From Steinernema hermaphroditum (Eukaryota; Nematoda; Chromadorea; Rhabditida; Steinernematidae): a DNA stretch of 64,000 bases. Location: assembly GCA_030435675.1 (NCBI GenBank), contig CM059622.1, forward strand, positions 6,138,001 through 6,202,000, written 5' to 3'. A program made the translations under genes and the position numbers. The notes beneath the pieces were generated by a model. It was not told where the DNA came from. It was given only the letters and a program-made list of their open reading frames with translations, and did not search any database. Positions 32,842-45,776 of the stretch are shown here, in pieces. Positions within the stretch are counted from its first letter, which is position 1; each line of letters begins with the position of its first letter.

Positions 32842-35800
32842 ATGACGGTCTCGGCGACGGCGCTTTTCGTATTTTTGTTGGCGATGATGTCGCAAGCAGC
32901 ACTCGCAGAAGACAAAGCGGTAGGTGGGCCGTTTCAGGTCGATACGGGGCTATTTGTCATGGGCATTTTTTTGCGAGAAAGGCTCCCGTCGTGAGGGGTG
33001 GAATGTCCAATTATCAGAATGGTCAGGTGCAGACAAAGCAGTAATGTCTCTTGACAGACGGATAGTCTTCCGAAACATTTGATCCCTTTCCAGGACAAAA
33101 CATCGTGTTCCCGACGGTGTGATCGGCTGTTCGAAAGGAGTCTTGAGCGCATAAAGATGCATGTTATGGTCATCGAGGCGGCGCTGAAGGCGCGAAGGCC
33201 GATCGAGCAGCAGAAAGACGTTTGCTGGAAGTTCGAGGACTTCGAAGACTGCCACACACAGTGCGAACACCCCACGTCGACGTTCTTTTCGTCGGAAGCC
33301 ATGCGGAAGACTTTGTGGAGAAAATGCCGTCCGATGATTAAAAGTGAGTGTTTGTGGAAACGTCTGGAAAGGCTCAGAAAATGACAAAACAATAGGAAAG
33401 GCTTGAACTCTAGGGTGGACATGATGTCAAAGGAAAAGAGAAAAGACCCCCTTTAAAGACACTGTTTGGGTGTTTCAGAAGAAGAATCGCACTTTAAATG
33501 CATAAGCAAATACCACTCGTTTCTCGAGATCCGCTGCTCAACATACGCCAAGGAAGCGACTTCTCTGCGCCGCAAAAGCAAAGGCCACGACCGGTATCGC
33601 CAAGAAACCTGCCGGTAGGTTCCATCACTTCCGTCCCCTCAGAAAGCGCCCCTTCATAGATTTCTACACTACCATAACCGTTGTCTTTCCAACAACATCC
33701 TACAGTACTGCCCCAACTCCATGGACCTCTTCAACCGCTTCACCCTCCGGGAGTTCTTCCTCTCCTTCGTCGTTCCCCAGAACGACGAGCTCTTCTCGGA
33801 CTCCTTCCTCGACTTCTGCCAGATCTTCGACTTCGCGAAGATGGCGCAGGACATCTACGACAGCACCAGCACTGCCAGAAGCGATGAGACGACCTCCGGC
33901 AGCAGCGAGGAAGCCTCCACGGAGAGGCCAAAGCTCACGAGTCGTCTCTTCTCGCCCTACGAGGACCTCGCAGACTCGCCTCCTAACTTCCACTACTCCT
34001 CTCAGAGATCCCATCACTTCACGCAGACCACCCGACCCTACCGGGTGTTTGGAAATGCGTAGGCTACTGTAGATCTCACTCAGGTGGCACAGAAGGATTT
34101 AGATCAGAAATCCATCACTACGACAGGGAAGACACCACCCAAACACCTCATATGGAAGTCGAATTCATAACACATCCGGTTACGGTGCATTTTGAACTCG
34201 ACGAGGAGACGACTACCCATCCGAGCTCTGGAAGCGAGGCGAAGGACGCTGAAGATCCACTTTCTTTTTTTCCAGACGAGAGCGGAGACCAGGTGCGGCG
34301 GAGAGAAAAGACCCATAGATCGTCCCATTTTCAGAACGCGTCCCATCCCGACTCCCCCGCTGCCACCACTTCCCCTTCCTTGACATTGGACGCAAATCAG
34401 ATTCTCTCTACGATCATGAAATTCCCGGGAATATTCCCTACAGCGCCGATGAAAGGCGCCAACGGCGGTGCGGAATCGTCCCCCTCGGACGACGTCCACC
34501 GCGAAATCGCCGAAATCCTCGCGGGAATCGACGTCGAGGAGACGTCCGTTCAGAGACCACCCGCTACGACGCCCCAAGCGGCCACCGTCGGCTTCGGAAG
34601 GCCGTACCTGCGCGGCACGAAGGTGCACATCAAGCCGATTTGGCGGTGGAACGAGCCGGACACTGCCAGCGAAGAAGAAGGCACCATCGGTGAGTGCACC
34701 GCGTTTCTCTGTTCGTCTGCGCCCGCTCGCGCCGATGCGGTGGAACGGTCGCGCGCAGACGGGGTCGGGGAGCAATCGGTTGCGGCGTGCGATGATGAAA
34801 TGCGACCGGCGTCCGAGACGGAGACCACTTGTCCTGCCTGAAAAGGCGAAACCCGGGATGAGCCTCCGTCGTGGGAGTGACAACTCGGTCAGCGTCTGAG
34901 CACGTTTTCAACTCTGAGGAAATGTTTTAAGGGGAAGAGTCTGTGGAGGCTTTAATGCCGCTCTAGAATCACACATCGTTTGCTTAAAAGCCCTTCATAA
35001 GTGCGCAAGAGATGTTGAATCCACGAAGTTAAACTTCAGATAGCATTTCTAATAACACTGATTGACATATTTCGGGGTCTTTCATTTGTGTTCCCAGTGA
35101 TCGGTCGGGTCGTCCACTCGCTCTTTCTGAGGCTGTCTGGGGCCGACTGAGTTGAGTGAGCGGTCGTTTTCGGCCGTCATTGTTGGTTGCATAGTGATCG
35201 CCCCGGCTCCCAGAAGGCCTGGAACACCAGGGAGCCGTAGTTCCAACGTCTTGCCAAGAAGCTAGTCACTGCCGCCCGACTCCACCCGCGCCGCCAGAGA
35301 AGCCGAAGAAGCGTTACAACTCCGAAGTCTGTGCCGCCAGCTGCCTTGATGGTTCCCGGTTTGCCCGTTGTGCTCCACCGACGCGTTTCGCCCAGATGCC
35401 GTTCTTCGCCCGTGCTGCCCGCGGAAGCCGCCGAAGAAGCTTCTCAACTCCGACGTCCGCGCTGCCACCCGAGCTGAAGATGGGCTTGCTGTGTTCCACC
35501 GTCTCCGGGGTCAACTCTTTGCCTCTCTGATGCCCGCGCACACTGATGGGATCGTCGCCTTCTACTCTGATGCTGTGCCCTGCGCCGAAGCCAGAAGACC
35601 GACGACTACGGAGTGACAATGTGGTTTTTGTGCATATATATGACGTCTCGCAAGGCGTAAGCCTTAGATACGAGAAATAAACTCGTAATAAACTCGACAT
35701 ATTTCGTGTTCCTTAAGTCGTACTAAGGTTTTGCGCGCTAATGTCGTGTTGCGGGTATTTAGGTGTACCCACTTTTAAGAATCGTATCCTTCTTTACCTG

Positions 35801-36077
35801 ACCTTCGCACTGGTCATATTTGCGATTTGCAGGAACGGAGGATGGAGAGCTCGTCATCTTCTCGAGCAGCGAAGACGACCTGCAGTTGGAGAATGGCACG
35901 GTGACGACCTCCCGCAACGCCAGCGTCAGTGCAGGCCCGACTACCGCCCACATCAGGACCATGCTGACCATCTACGCGATCCTCTTTGCCACCGCCTTCC
36001 TCTCCCTCGCGTGTCTTGTCCTCTTCCTCATCATAAGAAGTCGTTGCCGACCGAGGGGGAAGTACGTTGTACAGTAG
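32842..36077 (+). CDS. Secreted/type I membrane protein with cysteine-rich domain, possibly CPG4-like
   Basis: Starts with a signal peptide (MTVSATALFVFLLAMMSQAALA). A cysteine-rich helical domain follows over three exons: CSRRCDRLFERSLERI, CWKFEDFEDCHTQCEH, CISKYHSFLEIRCSTYA, HNRCLSNNILQYCPNSM and LDFCQIFDF. The spacing recalls the nematode chondroitin proteoglycan 4 (CPG4) family, but this is a tentative match. The middle is low-complexity and rich in Ser/Thr/Glu. The last exon (from 35833) has acidic sequence, a membrane helix (TIYAILFATAFLSLACLVLFLII) and a short basic tail (RSRCRPRGKYVVQ). The intron before it (about 34691-35832) is unusually long and contains a dispersed-repeat copy. 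The stop is 112 bp from that of the convergent neurexin-like gene. Confidence 0.6.
35077..35640 (+). repeat. Dispersed repeat family, longest copy (b), within an intron
   Basis: About 560 bp inside the long intron of the 32842-36077 gene. Its left part matches copy a (9662-9755). The central part, GGCTCCC...CTGGAACACCAGGGAGCCGTAGT (35206-35240), matches copy c inverted. It has two similar internal blocks (CCGAAGAAGCGTTACAACTC near 35302 and CCGAAGAAGCTTCTCAACTC near 35432), suggesting an internal duplication. Just beyond its right end is GATACGAGAAATAAACTCG, also found near 5403. GC content is higher than in the surrounding intron. No transposase-like motif was recognised. Confidence 0.65.
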
Positions 36078-36189
36078 GCCATCCGCTAGTGCCAGAGATG
36101 TCAGAACTCAATGTAATTAATACGTATGTTATACAGTAAATAAACAAAAAGGGATCAGATCAGAGTGTGAGATGGCGACTTTCAATAAA

Positions 36190-39100
36190 TTAGACGACTG
36201 GGGTAGTGGCAGCGACGAGCTTCTTGGGCGTCGGCGAGTGCCCCGAGCGGTTCAGAGGACTTCCGGGCGGCGCGTCGATGTCCTTGCGGAAGGAGGAGAT
36301 GCGGTGCGGAGGGTTCCTCGGGTACTCGTTGAGGTCGTCGAGGCCCGTGCGCTCCTCGGCGTAGTGCGCCAGGCTCAGGTCCGAGTCGTCGTCGTTGTCA
36401 ATCATCTCCATGGGACTCGAGTTGTTCTGCGGACGCGGGACTACGGTAACCGGGTCGGGGACGTCGAAGTTATTGACGACGTGGTCGCCGCTATTCTGCT
36501 TCTCCACTGGGTTCAGGGGAATGTGCTCGCCATTGCCGCTCGGAAGAACAGCTGAAACGGGATCTGAGATCTGTATGAGAGTGAGAGTCGTCACTTACGT
36601 GGCTGTCTCTTTTTCTTGCAGCAGCGGCAGCAGCAGACGATGCACACCACGAGGAGGATGAGGAGCAGAAGTAGGCCGATGATGATTCCGAGCAGAATCC
36701 AGGGAAATCCGTCAACTTTCTTCGGACTCATCGTGCTGGCATTGACCGGCAAAAAGTACTTCTTGGGACCGAAGGGCGCCGGATGGGTCTCGGGGAACTG
36801 GATGTTCCTCTGCTGTGTGGGCAGGATTCCGGGGATTCTGAAGCCCGGACAGCCCTTGTCCCTCCTCTTCTCCAGCGACGGATTCTCCGCTGGGCTGTGG
36901 AAGATGCTAGCGTGGTACTCGCTTCCCTCGTCGTTGTAGTAGATGAGAGGCTTGAAGTGGAGTTTCTCGTCCTTCTGGAAGTCGATGTCGATGTCTAAAT
37001 GGCTTCTGTTCAAGAGAGCACTCTCCAGTGAGACCTACTCGACATGCAGCCCTTGTAGCCGATGCCGTTCTCGACGGGTCCGAAGTCGAAGGACACCGCG
37101 TTGGACAAGTGGAGGTTTCTGGCACGTCGACTGAGATGTTTCATCTCGGAGTCGACGAAGATCTCCGTGGGTTCTGTAGTGGCGAAAGATGACTGGAAGA
37201 AGTGGCGGTAGCCGTCGGAGAAGTTGCCGGCGAACGTGTGGATCTCGGGGGGACCGCCGGTGACGTTGGCGACGACGACGTTCACGGAACCGTTCTTGTG
37301 GAGCACTACTTTCAGAGTACTGTAACATCGCTCAGTTCAGTTCAACTGTAGGACGCTTCTACCTGTCGTCGACGAAGTTGATCGCGGCGAGAGTGATCTC
37401 TTTCTTGGGCCTCGGCTCAGGGGCGAAGGCGAACTGGAAGGTCTGCTCGAAACTCTCTTTGAGAAAGAATCTCTTCGAGATGTCGGTCATGTCGAAGCGA
37501 AGACTCGTGTCGCCTCGGAAAGTGACTCCGGTATCTGGAAGCACACGGTGAGAAACGGTCGGTGGGACGCTCCGTTAACCCTTAAGACAGCTGCTTCCGT
37601 AGTAGGAGGTCTTGCTACAGTCACAAGTGGTCAGCTCCTTTCTCTTGGGGTCATAGTTCTGCCACTGGACGGTGCAGTGTCCACTGTTGTGGCACTTGAT
37701 GCTGTCGCAGTCGTTGTGGCACCCGGTCCTGATGGAGTCGACGTCGGCAGGGCGGATGCCTCCGTTCCTCAGATCCATGAGTTGGACGTCGAGACGGAAT
37801 CCACGCATGCAGCCGAGGATCGTGGGGAGACGCGAGACGTAGTAGGCGCCGAGTTTCACCTGGCGGAGGATTCGGCGCTCCTGGAGGGAGTAGGTGTGGC
37901 GTCGGCGCTTGTCGAAACTGACTCCACGGCGCTGGATGGCGGGCACGCCTCCCACGAAGAGGACGTGGAAGGGCTGCAGGTTGACGGGGCCCGCCGGCAT
38001 CGGGGGCAGCACGACGTCCTCGTCGAGGTTCTTGTAGTCGGCGATTTGGGACTGCGAGAGGAAACGAGGTCCCTCGATGGAGCAGAGCTCGTCGTTCACC
38101 GACAGCGTCGTCCGTTGGCTGTTCGTTTCGACGACCACCTGGAGCCATCGCATGTCACTGAATTCTGAAAATGGCATTTTAGTGAGGTGTTTCTCCCACA
38201 TATGAGAGCGCGCAGAACGCACCCTGAAGACTCATAACTCATATTTCAGTTTTGTCATTATTTGTCGCATCTTATGGATATGATTTGAGGTGCAGACTGA
38301 CAAAGGAACCTTTCGAAGTATCTCGGATGGAGCTGAGAATTTACACACAATCTTCATTAGCGGACACTTCGGAAGGTTTCTTTGCAAGCCAAAAAGTCGT
38401 CACACCATAACAAACACCGTCGCATCACTTGAGGTTATGATAGTCCACCGTGGCTACTCTAGGGTACGAAGGTCGTATCGAACTGAGTGGGACAGATAAT
38501 CACTATCATTGATCAAATGTACCGAGCGCTCAGACCCTCCATTTAACCTTTGATAAAGGTGAAAACAGAGCACAGTCAATTCATTCCGTGGATCTTTTTC
38601 TTTTGCTTCACTTATGTGAAACATTGCTCCTCACAGGGTTCTACTAGTCCCAAACGCACCTTTTCCAAGTTCGGAGTGAACGGTGCACTGGAGGATGTCG
38701 CTGTTGTTGTTCAGTGAGAGGACGATTCTGTATTCGTCGGCCAGATGCACCTGGATGAAGTTGTTGAACTGGTCGTGGGCGTAGACGAGAAGCGCCGCCT
38801 TCTGGTCGGTGCGGAAGCTGAAGATGATGTTGGAGGTGATCGGATTCGACTGGAGATCGTCGCCTCGGAACTTCAGGAAGCCGTCCTCCTTATCGTGGAA
38901 GCTCACTTCGGTGTCCCTGTTGATGTCTAAAGAACAGAGTGGTTTCAGGTCACTGGCTTCAGGTCCTACTCTTCTCGCAGCGTTCTCCCGAGTGGATGAA
39001 GCGGTTCTTGCACTCGCAGGTGGTAGTTCCAGTGTCGAAGTGTTCGATGCATCGGGCTTCCTGCATGCAGAGGTTGTCGGAGCAGAGGTCGGGACATCCC

Positions 39101-42100
39101 AGGGCGTACGCATCTGAACCTTGAATAGTGGAGAGTACGGGCGAACTGAGGAAAGGAGGGGCCTTTTCAAGAAGGTGACTAGTGTCTATAACGCGGGACA
39201 TCAGAGGAAGGATTACCTTTCACGACGGCCTGGTCGAAGTTGGCGAGGTGCTTCTCGGTCCACACGTTTCTGATGCATCCGATGAATCCCGTTAGGGATG
39301 TGTCTCTAAAATGGTGTGATCTGAAGGTGATTTTCTCGCATTCTCACTTACCCCATGACGTCGACGGCGTTTCCGAATCGGAGCGTCGATCCCTTCAGGA
39401 GCTCGGCCACTTCCTTCGCCGAATCGAGCATCGTCAAGGAGTTGATTTTGTCGACGGAGAAGCGCAGCTCGTCCATGACCATTTCGATGACCACACGATG
39501 CCAGCGGAGGTCGTTCAGCCTCGACTGCGAAAGGATCTCCGTTGAGTTGGGCATGTTCACGTCGGCCGACGTCTTCAGCTCGAGCTTGCGGCCCTCCTTC
39601 AGGTTGATGCGAAGCCAGGTGTCCCCCTTGTGGGTGATGAGCAGGTTTCCGATGTTCTCCTGATTGGTGCGGAACTCGAACTCAAGCTTCTGGCCCTCCC
39701 ATGCGATGGTCTCCACACTGGCGACGTCGTTCTTCAAAGTGATCGTGTGTCCCAGGGAATGTCCCTTCTCGCCGGAACATTTCAGGGGACCCAGAGTCAT
39801 CTTCCCGGTGCCGCTCGACTCCTCGTGGTTCTTCAGCACGTAGATGTTGTCGATTCCGGCGTTGTTGTCGCGGAAGGCGCCGTTGTCGAAGAGACCCGGA
39901 TGCTCCTCGTTGTCGCAGTTGCAGTTCACTAAACGGCGGATTACGGTAGTCTTCTTCGAGGGTACCTACTCTTCTGGGAGCAGTTGTGGCTCGCGTGGCA
40001 GGCGCACGTGTTCTGCACCGTTCCCATCTGGTGGATCGTCGAGTCAGAGGCGACAGAAGTGAACCACGTCGCGTTGAAGGCAAAGCTAAAGGATACGGTA
40101 GTGGATGGAGGCGAAGAAGCAAACTGACTTCAGAGGCGCCCTGTGGCACTCGTAGCGGACGGTCTGCTCGCAGTGGAGTGACCTTTGGATGAGCATCTTG
40201 AGGGCCTTCTGCTCGACGAAGGTCTTGTAGGCGATCGGGAAGAACTTGTTGTAGTTCTCGCTGGGCTGCCGAATCGGGTAGTTCGGGGGCATGTTATGTG
40301 TTACAGTAGTGTCTCCGTCGTTGCACGTGGCGTAGACCATCTCGAGAGGACCCGATCCGTCGACGTCCAGCTTGTAGACCCCCTTTTCCTTCTCGCCGAA
40401 GAAAAGAGCGTCGTGGCAATTGCGAGGCCAATAAGCTGCAAAGGGTTAGGGATACTGTAGCTGAAGAGTCTACAAGGAAAGCTGACTTACAGTACTGGCA
40501 GTAGGTGCCGAAGTAGTTCTCCTTGCAAACGCAGATGGGCTGTGGATTGTCTCCCTTCTTGATGCACTTGACCGAGTTTCTGCAGAATGTCTCCTCCTTC
40601 GGGAGACACTTCGACTCTGTCTCCTCTTTGGGCGGTGCCACTAGCTGTCCGTGGTTTTCTTCGGTTGGCTGCGTGCCGCCCTGGTCGCTCTCGGGCTTAG
40701 GATACACTTCGATGATGCCGCCTTCGTCCGAGTTCTGATGGTGGACAGTAGGACGTGCCCACACGCGGTGACCTACCAGGGAAGAGACGCTACACTCCTG
40801 GATGTCCGCTTCAGCGAGGGAGTCCGCGTGGGTGTAGAGGACGTTGTCGAAGTCGACGAACACCTCTCGAAGACATCCCTCGACGGCGACTTCGCCCGTC
40901 TCCGGCTGATGGCCGAACTTGATGTCCTTGAAGGCGATGCTTCCCTTCAGATCCGGGAGACCCCAGGCAGCCCTCTTGACGTTGTCGTTAACCATCAGTT
41001 CGATCGTCCGGTCGCCGTAGTAGATGTAGACGATGAAGCGTTGGAATCTGGAGAGATTTGAACGAAGAAGGAGGAGGAGGACTCACCCAGGGACCGGGTA
41101 GAAATCTTCGAAGGTGATCACGGTCCTTGATCCGATCTTGAGGTCGACGCGATGCTGCACGAGGGAGAGTTTGAGGGCCCCCAGAGATTCCTTGGTTTCG
41201 GAATCGGTGAGCTCGACGGCGAAGATGACTCCGTTGATGTCTATGTTCTCGATGTCGGCATCGGTGGACTTGATGTCGCCCGAAGGTTTGATGTCGATGG
41301 CGATGCGCTTGGGCTGGTGCTCGTAGGGGTGAGTGCTCACCGCGAGGCTATTGACATCAGTGAAGGCGACGGGTTTCACATCTAAAGAGCGCTCTTTAGA
41401 TGTTGGGCCTGGAGTTGAGGAGGCACTTGCCGACTTCGCAGGCGGCTCCGGCACTGGCGAACTCGTAGCAGTCGCACACCGCCTTGAGTCCCACCTGGAC
41501 ACAGGATCCCTGACCACAGTCGACGTTGTGGCACGGGTTCAAGCATCCCTGCTCGATGATTCCTGAGATCTTCTCGACTACCACGAGGGGCTTCCTCTCG
41601 CGTCCGAGCTCCAGGTCTCCGATGAACACACAGCCCGTGATGGCGTGGGCGCTCGTGAACTCGTCGGCACCGACGGTCACATTCAGGGTGATATCTCCCT
41701 GGATGTCCACATCTTCAGACAGCTGTCCCTGGAGGTCCCACTGGTCGTGTTCGATGGAGAACGTGCCGTCGAAGGGGTTCAGGTCGATCGCGAAGGCGTT
41801 CTTCACGTTGTCCGAGAGGTCCTCCAGAACGGCGTCCGACTTTCCGATCTCCTTCCCGGCGCCGTTCCTAATGACGAAGATGAACTCTCCTCCTTTGACG
41901 TCGACGGTGCACTGAAGAACCTCCATGACTACTTGTTACCGATCAACTCAACTCACAGAGAAGAGCTTCTCGTTGTCCTCAGTCGCCTCCACCGACAGAA
42001 CTCTTCCGTTCACGTCTCTAGTTTTGAGTACCACTGAAATCCTGAGGTGGTGGTTTAGCTGGTCCTTCAGGCTGGTTCCGGAGACCATCCACGTGACCGG

Positions 42101-42214
42101 CTCGAAACGAATCGAACTGTTCTCGTTGCCGAGACCGTACTCGTGAACGACTTCGGCCGCGGAGGGCACCGCCAAGGAGACCCAGAAGAGGGTCGCCACG
42201 AACGGTAGAAGCAT
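36190..42214 (-). CDS. Neurexin IV/Caspr-like transmembrane protein with laminin G, EGF and fibrinogen-like domains
   Basis: Signal peptide MLLPFVATLFWVSLAVPSAA at the N-terminus. Several laminin-G-type domains alternate with EGF modules: CLNPCHNVDCGQGSCVQ; CRNSVKCIKKGDNPQPICVC; CSDNLCMQEARCIEH; CDSIKCHNSGHCTV. A fibrinogen-like segment (ALFFGEKEKGVYKLDVDG, about 40350-40410) is typical of the Caspr/neurexin IV branch. LamG signatures include NDLRWHRVVIEMVMDELRF and LGCMRGFRLDVQLM. A membrane helix (ILLGIIIGLLLLLILLVVCIV) and a CCCRCCKKKRQPRK stop-transfer lie near 36600-36710, then a ~130-residue cytoplasmic tail. In animals such proteins organise septate-type junctions and synapses; C. elegans relatives include nlr-1 and itx-1. 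One intron (41382-41430) is GC-AG type. Confidence 0.85.
41378..41403. repeat. Perfect 26-bp palindrome over a 3' splice site
   Basis: ACATCTAAAGAGC followed at once by its exact reverse complement GCTCTTTAGATGT. On the minus strand, the CTTTAG inside it is the acceptor of the GC-AG intron 41382-41430 in the neurexin-like gene. Confidence 0.9.
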
Positions 42215-44078
42215 TTCTGAAAGCGAAGAGGCTTGTTGTGTGCGACGAGAAGGCGTTCGCGGGTAAACACTGACCGCTTTTTGTGCACTATCAACGACGC
42301 TATCAGCGCTGCACAGTCATCGCCGCGAGGAGTCATGCCGGAAAAGGAGAGGCGGACGGTTGTGAAACGGCGACAGAGATGGCCAGCGACATCACAAGAA
42401 CAGGGCAATTCGTTGACTAATTGGATCGGCGCGGGAGAGAAAAGGACTACTTTTTAGGCGACAAATCGGCGCAGGGGCCAAAGTTCTTTTACGACCTCTT
42501 CTTATCAACCGAAAGTTCCACGAGCCGTCGATCGATGAGGTCTTCGGCTTCCAACGGTGGAATGTCGGGGGCGTTGACGTCAGCTATCATATTCGAGGTC
42601 ACAAAAATAGAGCTAAATTTAGGGTGTAGGGTGGAAATCATCCGGTGACCGCTTCCCAGGCCAAGAGTTACGATCACTTCGTTTTTGAGCGCCCTTTTCT
42701 CTACAGGACCCATGATGTTCCCGAGAAATTATCACATATAAGCAGCACCGCTGGAAGAAATTTGGCTTAGAATCGACTTAAAAAAACAGATGAAAAGAGC
42801 GATAATAAATTCAGCAGGCACGCCTAATACCGTCTCCCCTCGCGGCCCCACTGGCGCCGTCCGTTCGCGAACCAAATAAAGCCGAGGCGGGCGACAGTAA
42901 AGCGATGAGTCAGCGCCCAGATCACCTCTAGCTCTCGCTATTATGGCCAAGGTGTATCACAAAAAGTATCATGTCGGCTCGGCCCTAGACATCTCCACGA
43001 GGCGACCTCTCGAGGGGCGCTCAAGAGGGTATCTTTTCTCGAGGCGCCGAAAAAAGATAGAGAACCGGGATTCCGGAAGACGACATGGAGCGTACGGGCG
43101 GAATGAAACGCGGACGGACCGTCGACGTACGCGAGCGGACCGTAAACAAAACTGTCGCCATCGGAGGCGCCGCAGAGATAAGACGGCGAAGCGGGGACAG
43201 CGAAGGTGGCCCGGAGGTGTCGCCAGCCGGGATGAGTCAGGTCGGCGAGTGATTCCGGGGATAGACTGCGAAGGGGAAGAGGCAAAGGAGGTGGGCGAAA
43301 ACTCCGAGGCGATCATCGGAAGGCAAACAAATGCGCGTGGAACATGGATGCGCATGCCGCGGGTAAATATTGATCGAGAGGCGATCGCGTTGTTGGTTTG
43401 TTGACAGTACACTCGAAATTCGAATCTACATCGGATTAGACTGATAACTGAGACGTGCAAAGGCGCCAAAAGTGGACACAGAACGGGGAGAACGCCCTTC
43501 CTAGAAGGGGAGGAGACGTTGGAAATGGTGAAATCGAGTGCTGCAACACCGACTGCCAAGACTACCACTTCATTTCGCGTTTGTTTGTAATTCACGATTA
43601 AGCGATAACCACCAGCACCAAGCCAGGGAGTCAAAACCATCGAAGATGTTTGGTTTCTTAGAGTTTTGAACTAAACAAAAAAAGGTTCAGATGCCTTTGA
43701 TTTATGTCGTATGGTGACATAAGAGTCACAGCTAAATGTCGGCCCAAAATCATGCACGTTAGGTGTGCATCCGTGATTTACCAAACACGCAACATTTGGA
43801 GGAAATTAATATTTCAGATCGACTCTCCTCGGCCCTTTTTTCGATTCTCCCCGGCCCCTCAAGGCTGTCATCATATGTTCACCTACTGTTGAGGGCAGAC
43901 CAAGACATCTCTTTTTCTACACAGTCTAGACAGCCCTATCACTGTGTCATTGTGCCTTTTGTATGCGCCTCCAATGAGAGACTGGTCATGCGTTCCGTGT
44001 TACAACCCAACATCACATCATTGCAATCTCAAATGATTTCTTCTGTTTCCTAAATTCAATGCATATCACCTCAAAGGC
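42215..44078. other. Upstream region of the neurexin-like gene, no gene seen
   Basis: A 1.9-kb stretch between the start of the neurexin-like gene and the stop of M13 gene A, both on the minus strand. Reading frames here show no domain or splice coherence. It has two TGAGTCA (AP-1/bZIP-type) sites (about 42905 and 43229) and several GATA-type motifs, and probably holds the neurexin-like promoter. Confidence 0.45.
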
Positions 44079-45776
44079 TCAATTGACGGGAAAAGCTTCA
44101 CAAATGCTCTCGGCTCTGTACATGTCGTCGCCTTCCCTGCAGGAGAACGCTGTCGAGAACTCGGGAAGCTGTCTCAAGACGGCGTTGGTGCGGAGGAAGG
44201 CGGGCATGTGTGGCGAGTTGACCTTCTTGAGCCTGTTCTCTCCGGGCACATAAGGACACCACAAGGATCCGAGGCCGTAGAAGAACCACTTCAGCTGCTC
44301 ATGGTAGTCCCGGTCTTCGGAAAGGATCTGCATCAGAAGACGCGCCGCTTGGATATCGGCGTAGCCTTCTTCCATCTTGACGAGACCGTTGAAAGATACC
44401 TTCAGTGGAGGCTGAAAGTGGCCTACCGTAACCCACTGGAGCTGGAGTAACTCACAGAAGTGGAATTGTCCATAAGGTAGTAGTTGGAATAGTACTCGGA
44501 GTAGCAATCAACGGATTCCATGAATCGTCTGTCGGCGACGTACTCCCTCAAGTAGTGCTGCGTGGACTCGTGATGCCAGACGGAGTGGAAGAATTCGTGG
44601 CCGATGACAAGGCCCGCCGTGCTGTAGAGAAGTCCCTTGGCCATGCCGTGAACGTTGAAGACGTGCATCGTGTCCGGATAGAAGAACTAAAAGGCGACAC
44701 TACAGAGACAGGGTCAGAAGGAACGAGCTCACGATGAACTTCGGATCCACATTTCGGCCTCCGAAGCCGGTGATGGCACTGGGGATTTTTGAGGACGAGG
44801 GGAGCAGATAATCAAGATTAGTTCTGTTGCTGTGGGCTTTGTTATATCTATGGAAGGAGTCGAGGAGGACGGCGCTCAGAGCTTCCTTCTTGCATGTGAC
44901 ATTGCAGGACCCTCTGAAGAAGACGAAAATAGGCTCGGTTCTATGGAGCTGTATGTGATGCCCAGCGGCATTGAACACCGCATGACTCATTTCCTCATCT
45001 GCTCACCTTTGTGCGAGCGGGCCATAGAACTTGATGACGTCCCTTTCGAACGATTCGATCATCTCGTGGGCATACTCTGGATGGTCTATGTATTCTTGGG
45101 GGATGCCGACAAGAATCTTCGCTATTTGTAACGCGTGAACTATCTCCTCTCTGTTCGAAAGCCACTTCAAGCCCTATGTTTCTCTGGTGCTAAATGCAAA
45201 CGAGATTAAGGCGCTTACCCTGAATTTCTGAATCAGCTTCAGGCGGATCTCCCTAACCATTTCGTCCGCTTTTCTTCGGCCTTCTGGCGTGAGATGGACT
45301 TTGTTCTCCACAGCTAGCTTCACAATCAGAGCATTCATGTAGGGGACAAACTGTTTATCTCTCGTCAGTTTGATTGTGATTTGTTTCTTCAGAACCGAAG
45401 TCACTTTAGAGACTTATCGACAACCAACCTTCGCTTCCGGTGTCAGCTGACCTGCAGGGACTTCGGCATAGAAGAGCTGAAAACCGCGGATTTTCACGTA
45501 GTCTTTCATGTCAAGTACCTCTCTGATTCTCTCCAATCCTGAGTCCTTCGACTCCACAAGAAGCACCTCCATCTGGTTCCTGAATCCGGACCACACACGA
45601 TTCTTAAAGAGCTGGTCGGGATGGTTTTCCTCGAAGTTGCACACGTGTTCCAGGAAGTTCTTGCAGGGGGAGATCTTGTGGGAAACGCGTTGATGGCGGT
45701 CGAACTCGAACCGTTCCTCAGCCGAGGCATAGGCTACCGATAAGGACAGAAATAAAAGAGCCTTGATGGGCAACAT
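44079..45776 (-). CDS. Secreted M13 (neprilysin-like) metallopeptidase A
   Basis: Signal peptide MLPIKALLFLSLSVAYASA, then the M13 N-terminal motif ISPCKNFLEHVCNF. The zinc site GHEFFHSVWH (HEFFH at 44585-44599) is intact. The second zinc-ligand region reads MEEGYADIQAARLLM, giving the E-x-x-x-D pattern in place of the usual ENxAD. The C-terminus, PEFSTAFSCREGDDMYR, has the conserved final cysteine spacing. At under 500 residues it is much shorter than typical M13 enzymes (about 700), so most of the N-terminal capping region is reduced. There is no membrane anchor, so it is probably secreted, acting on peptides. The ATG lies 3 nt after TTTGCAG, a possible trans-splice acceptor. It is the first of several related genes to the right. 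Confidence 0.75.

Noticed and set aside
35368..35616. Short ORF inside the long repeat copy
   Set aside because: Only a weak and broken resemblance to a frame in the copy near 59600, and no known transposon protein motif. Treated as repeat, not a gene.
42969..43640. 223-residue minus-strand ORF upstream of the neurexin-like gene
   Set aside because: Arginine/serine-rich translation of GC-rich DNA, no recognisable domain, and it lies in a likely promoter region.
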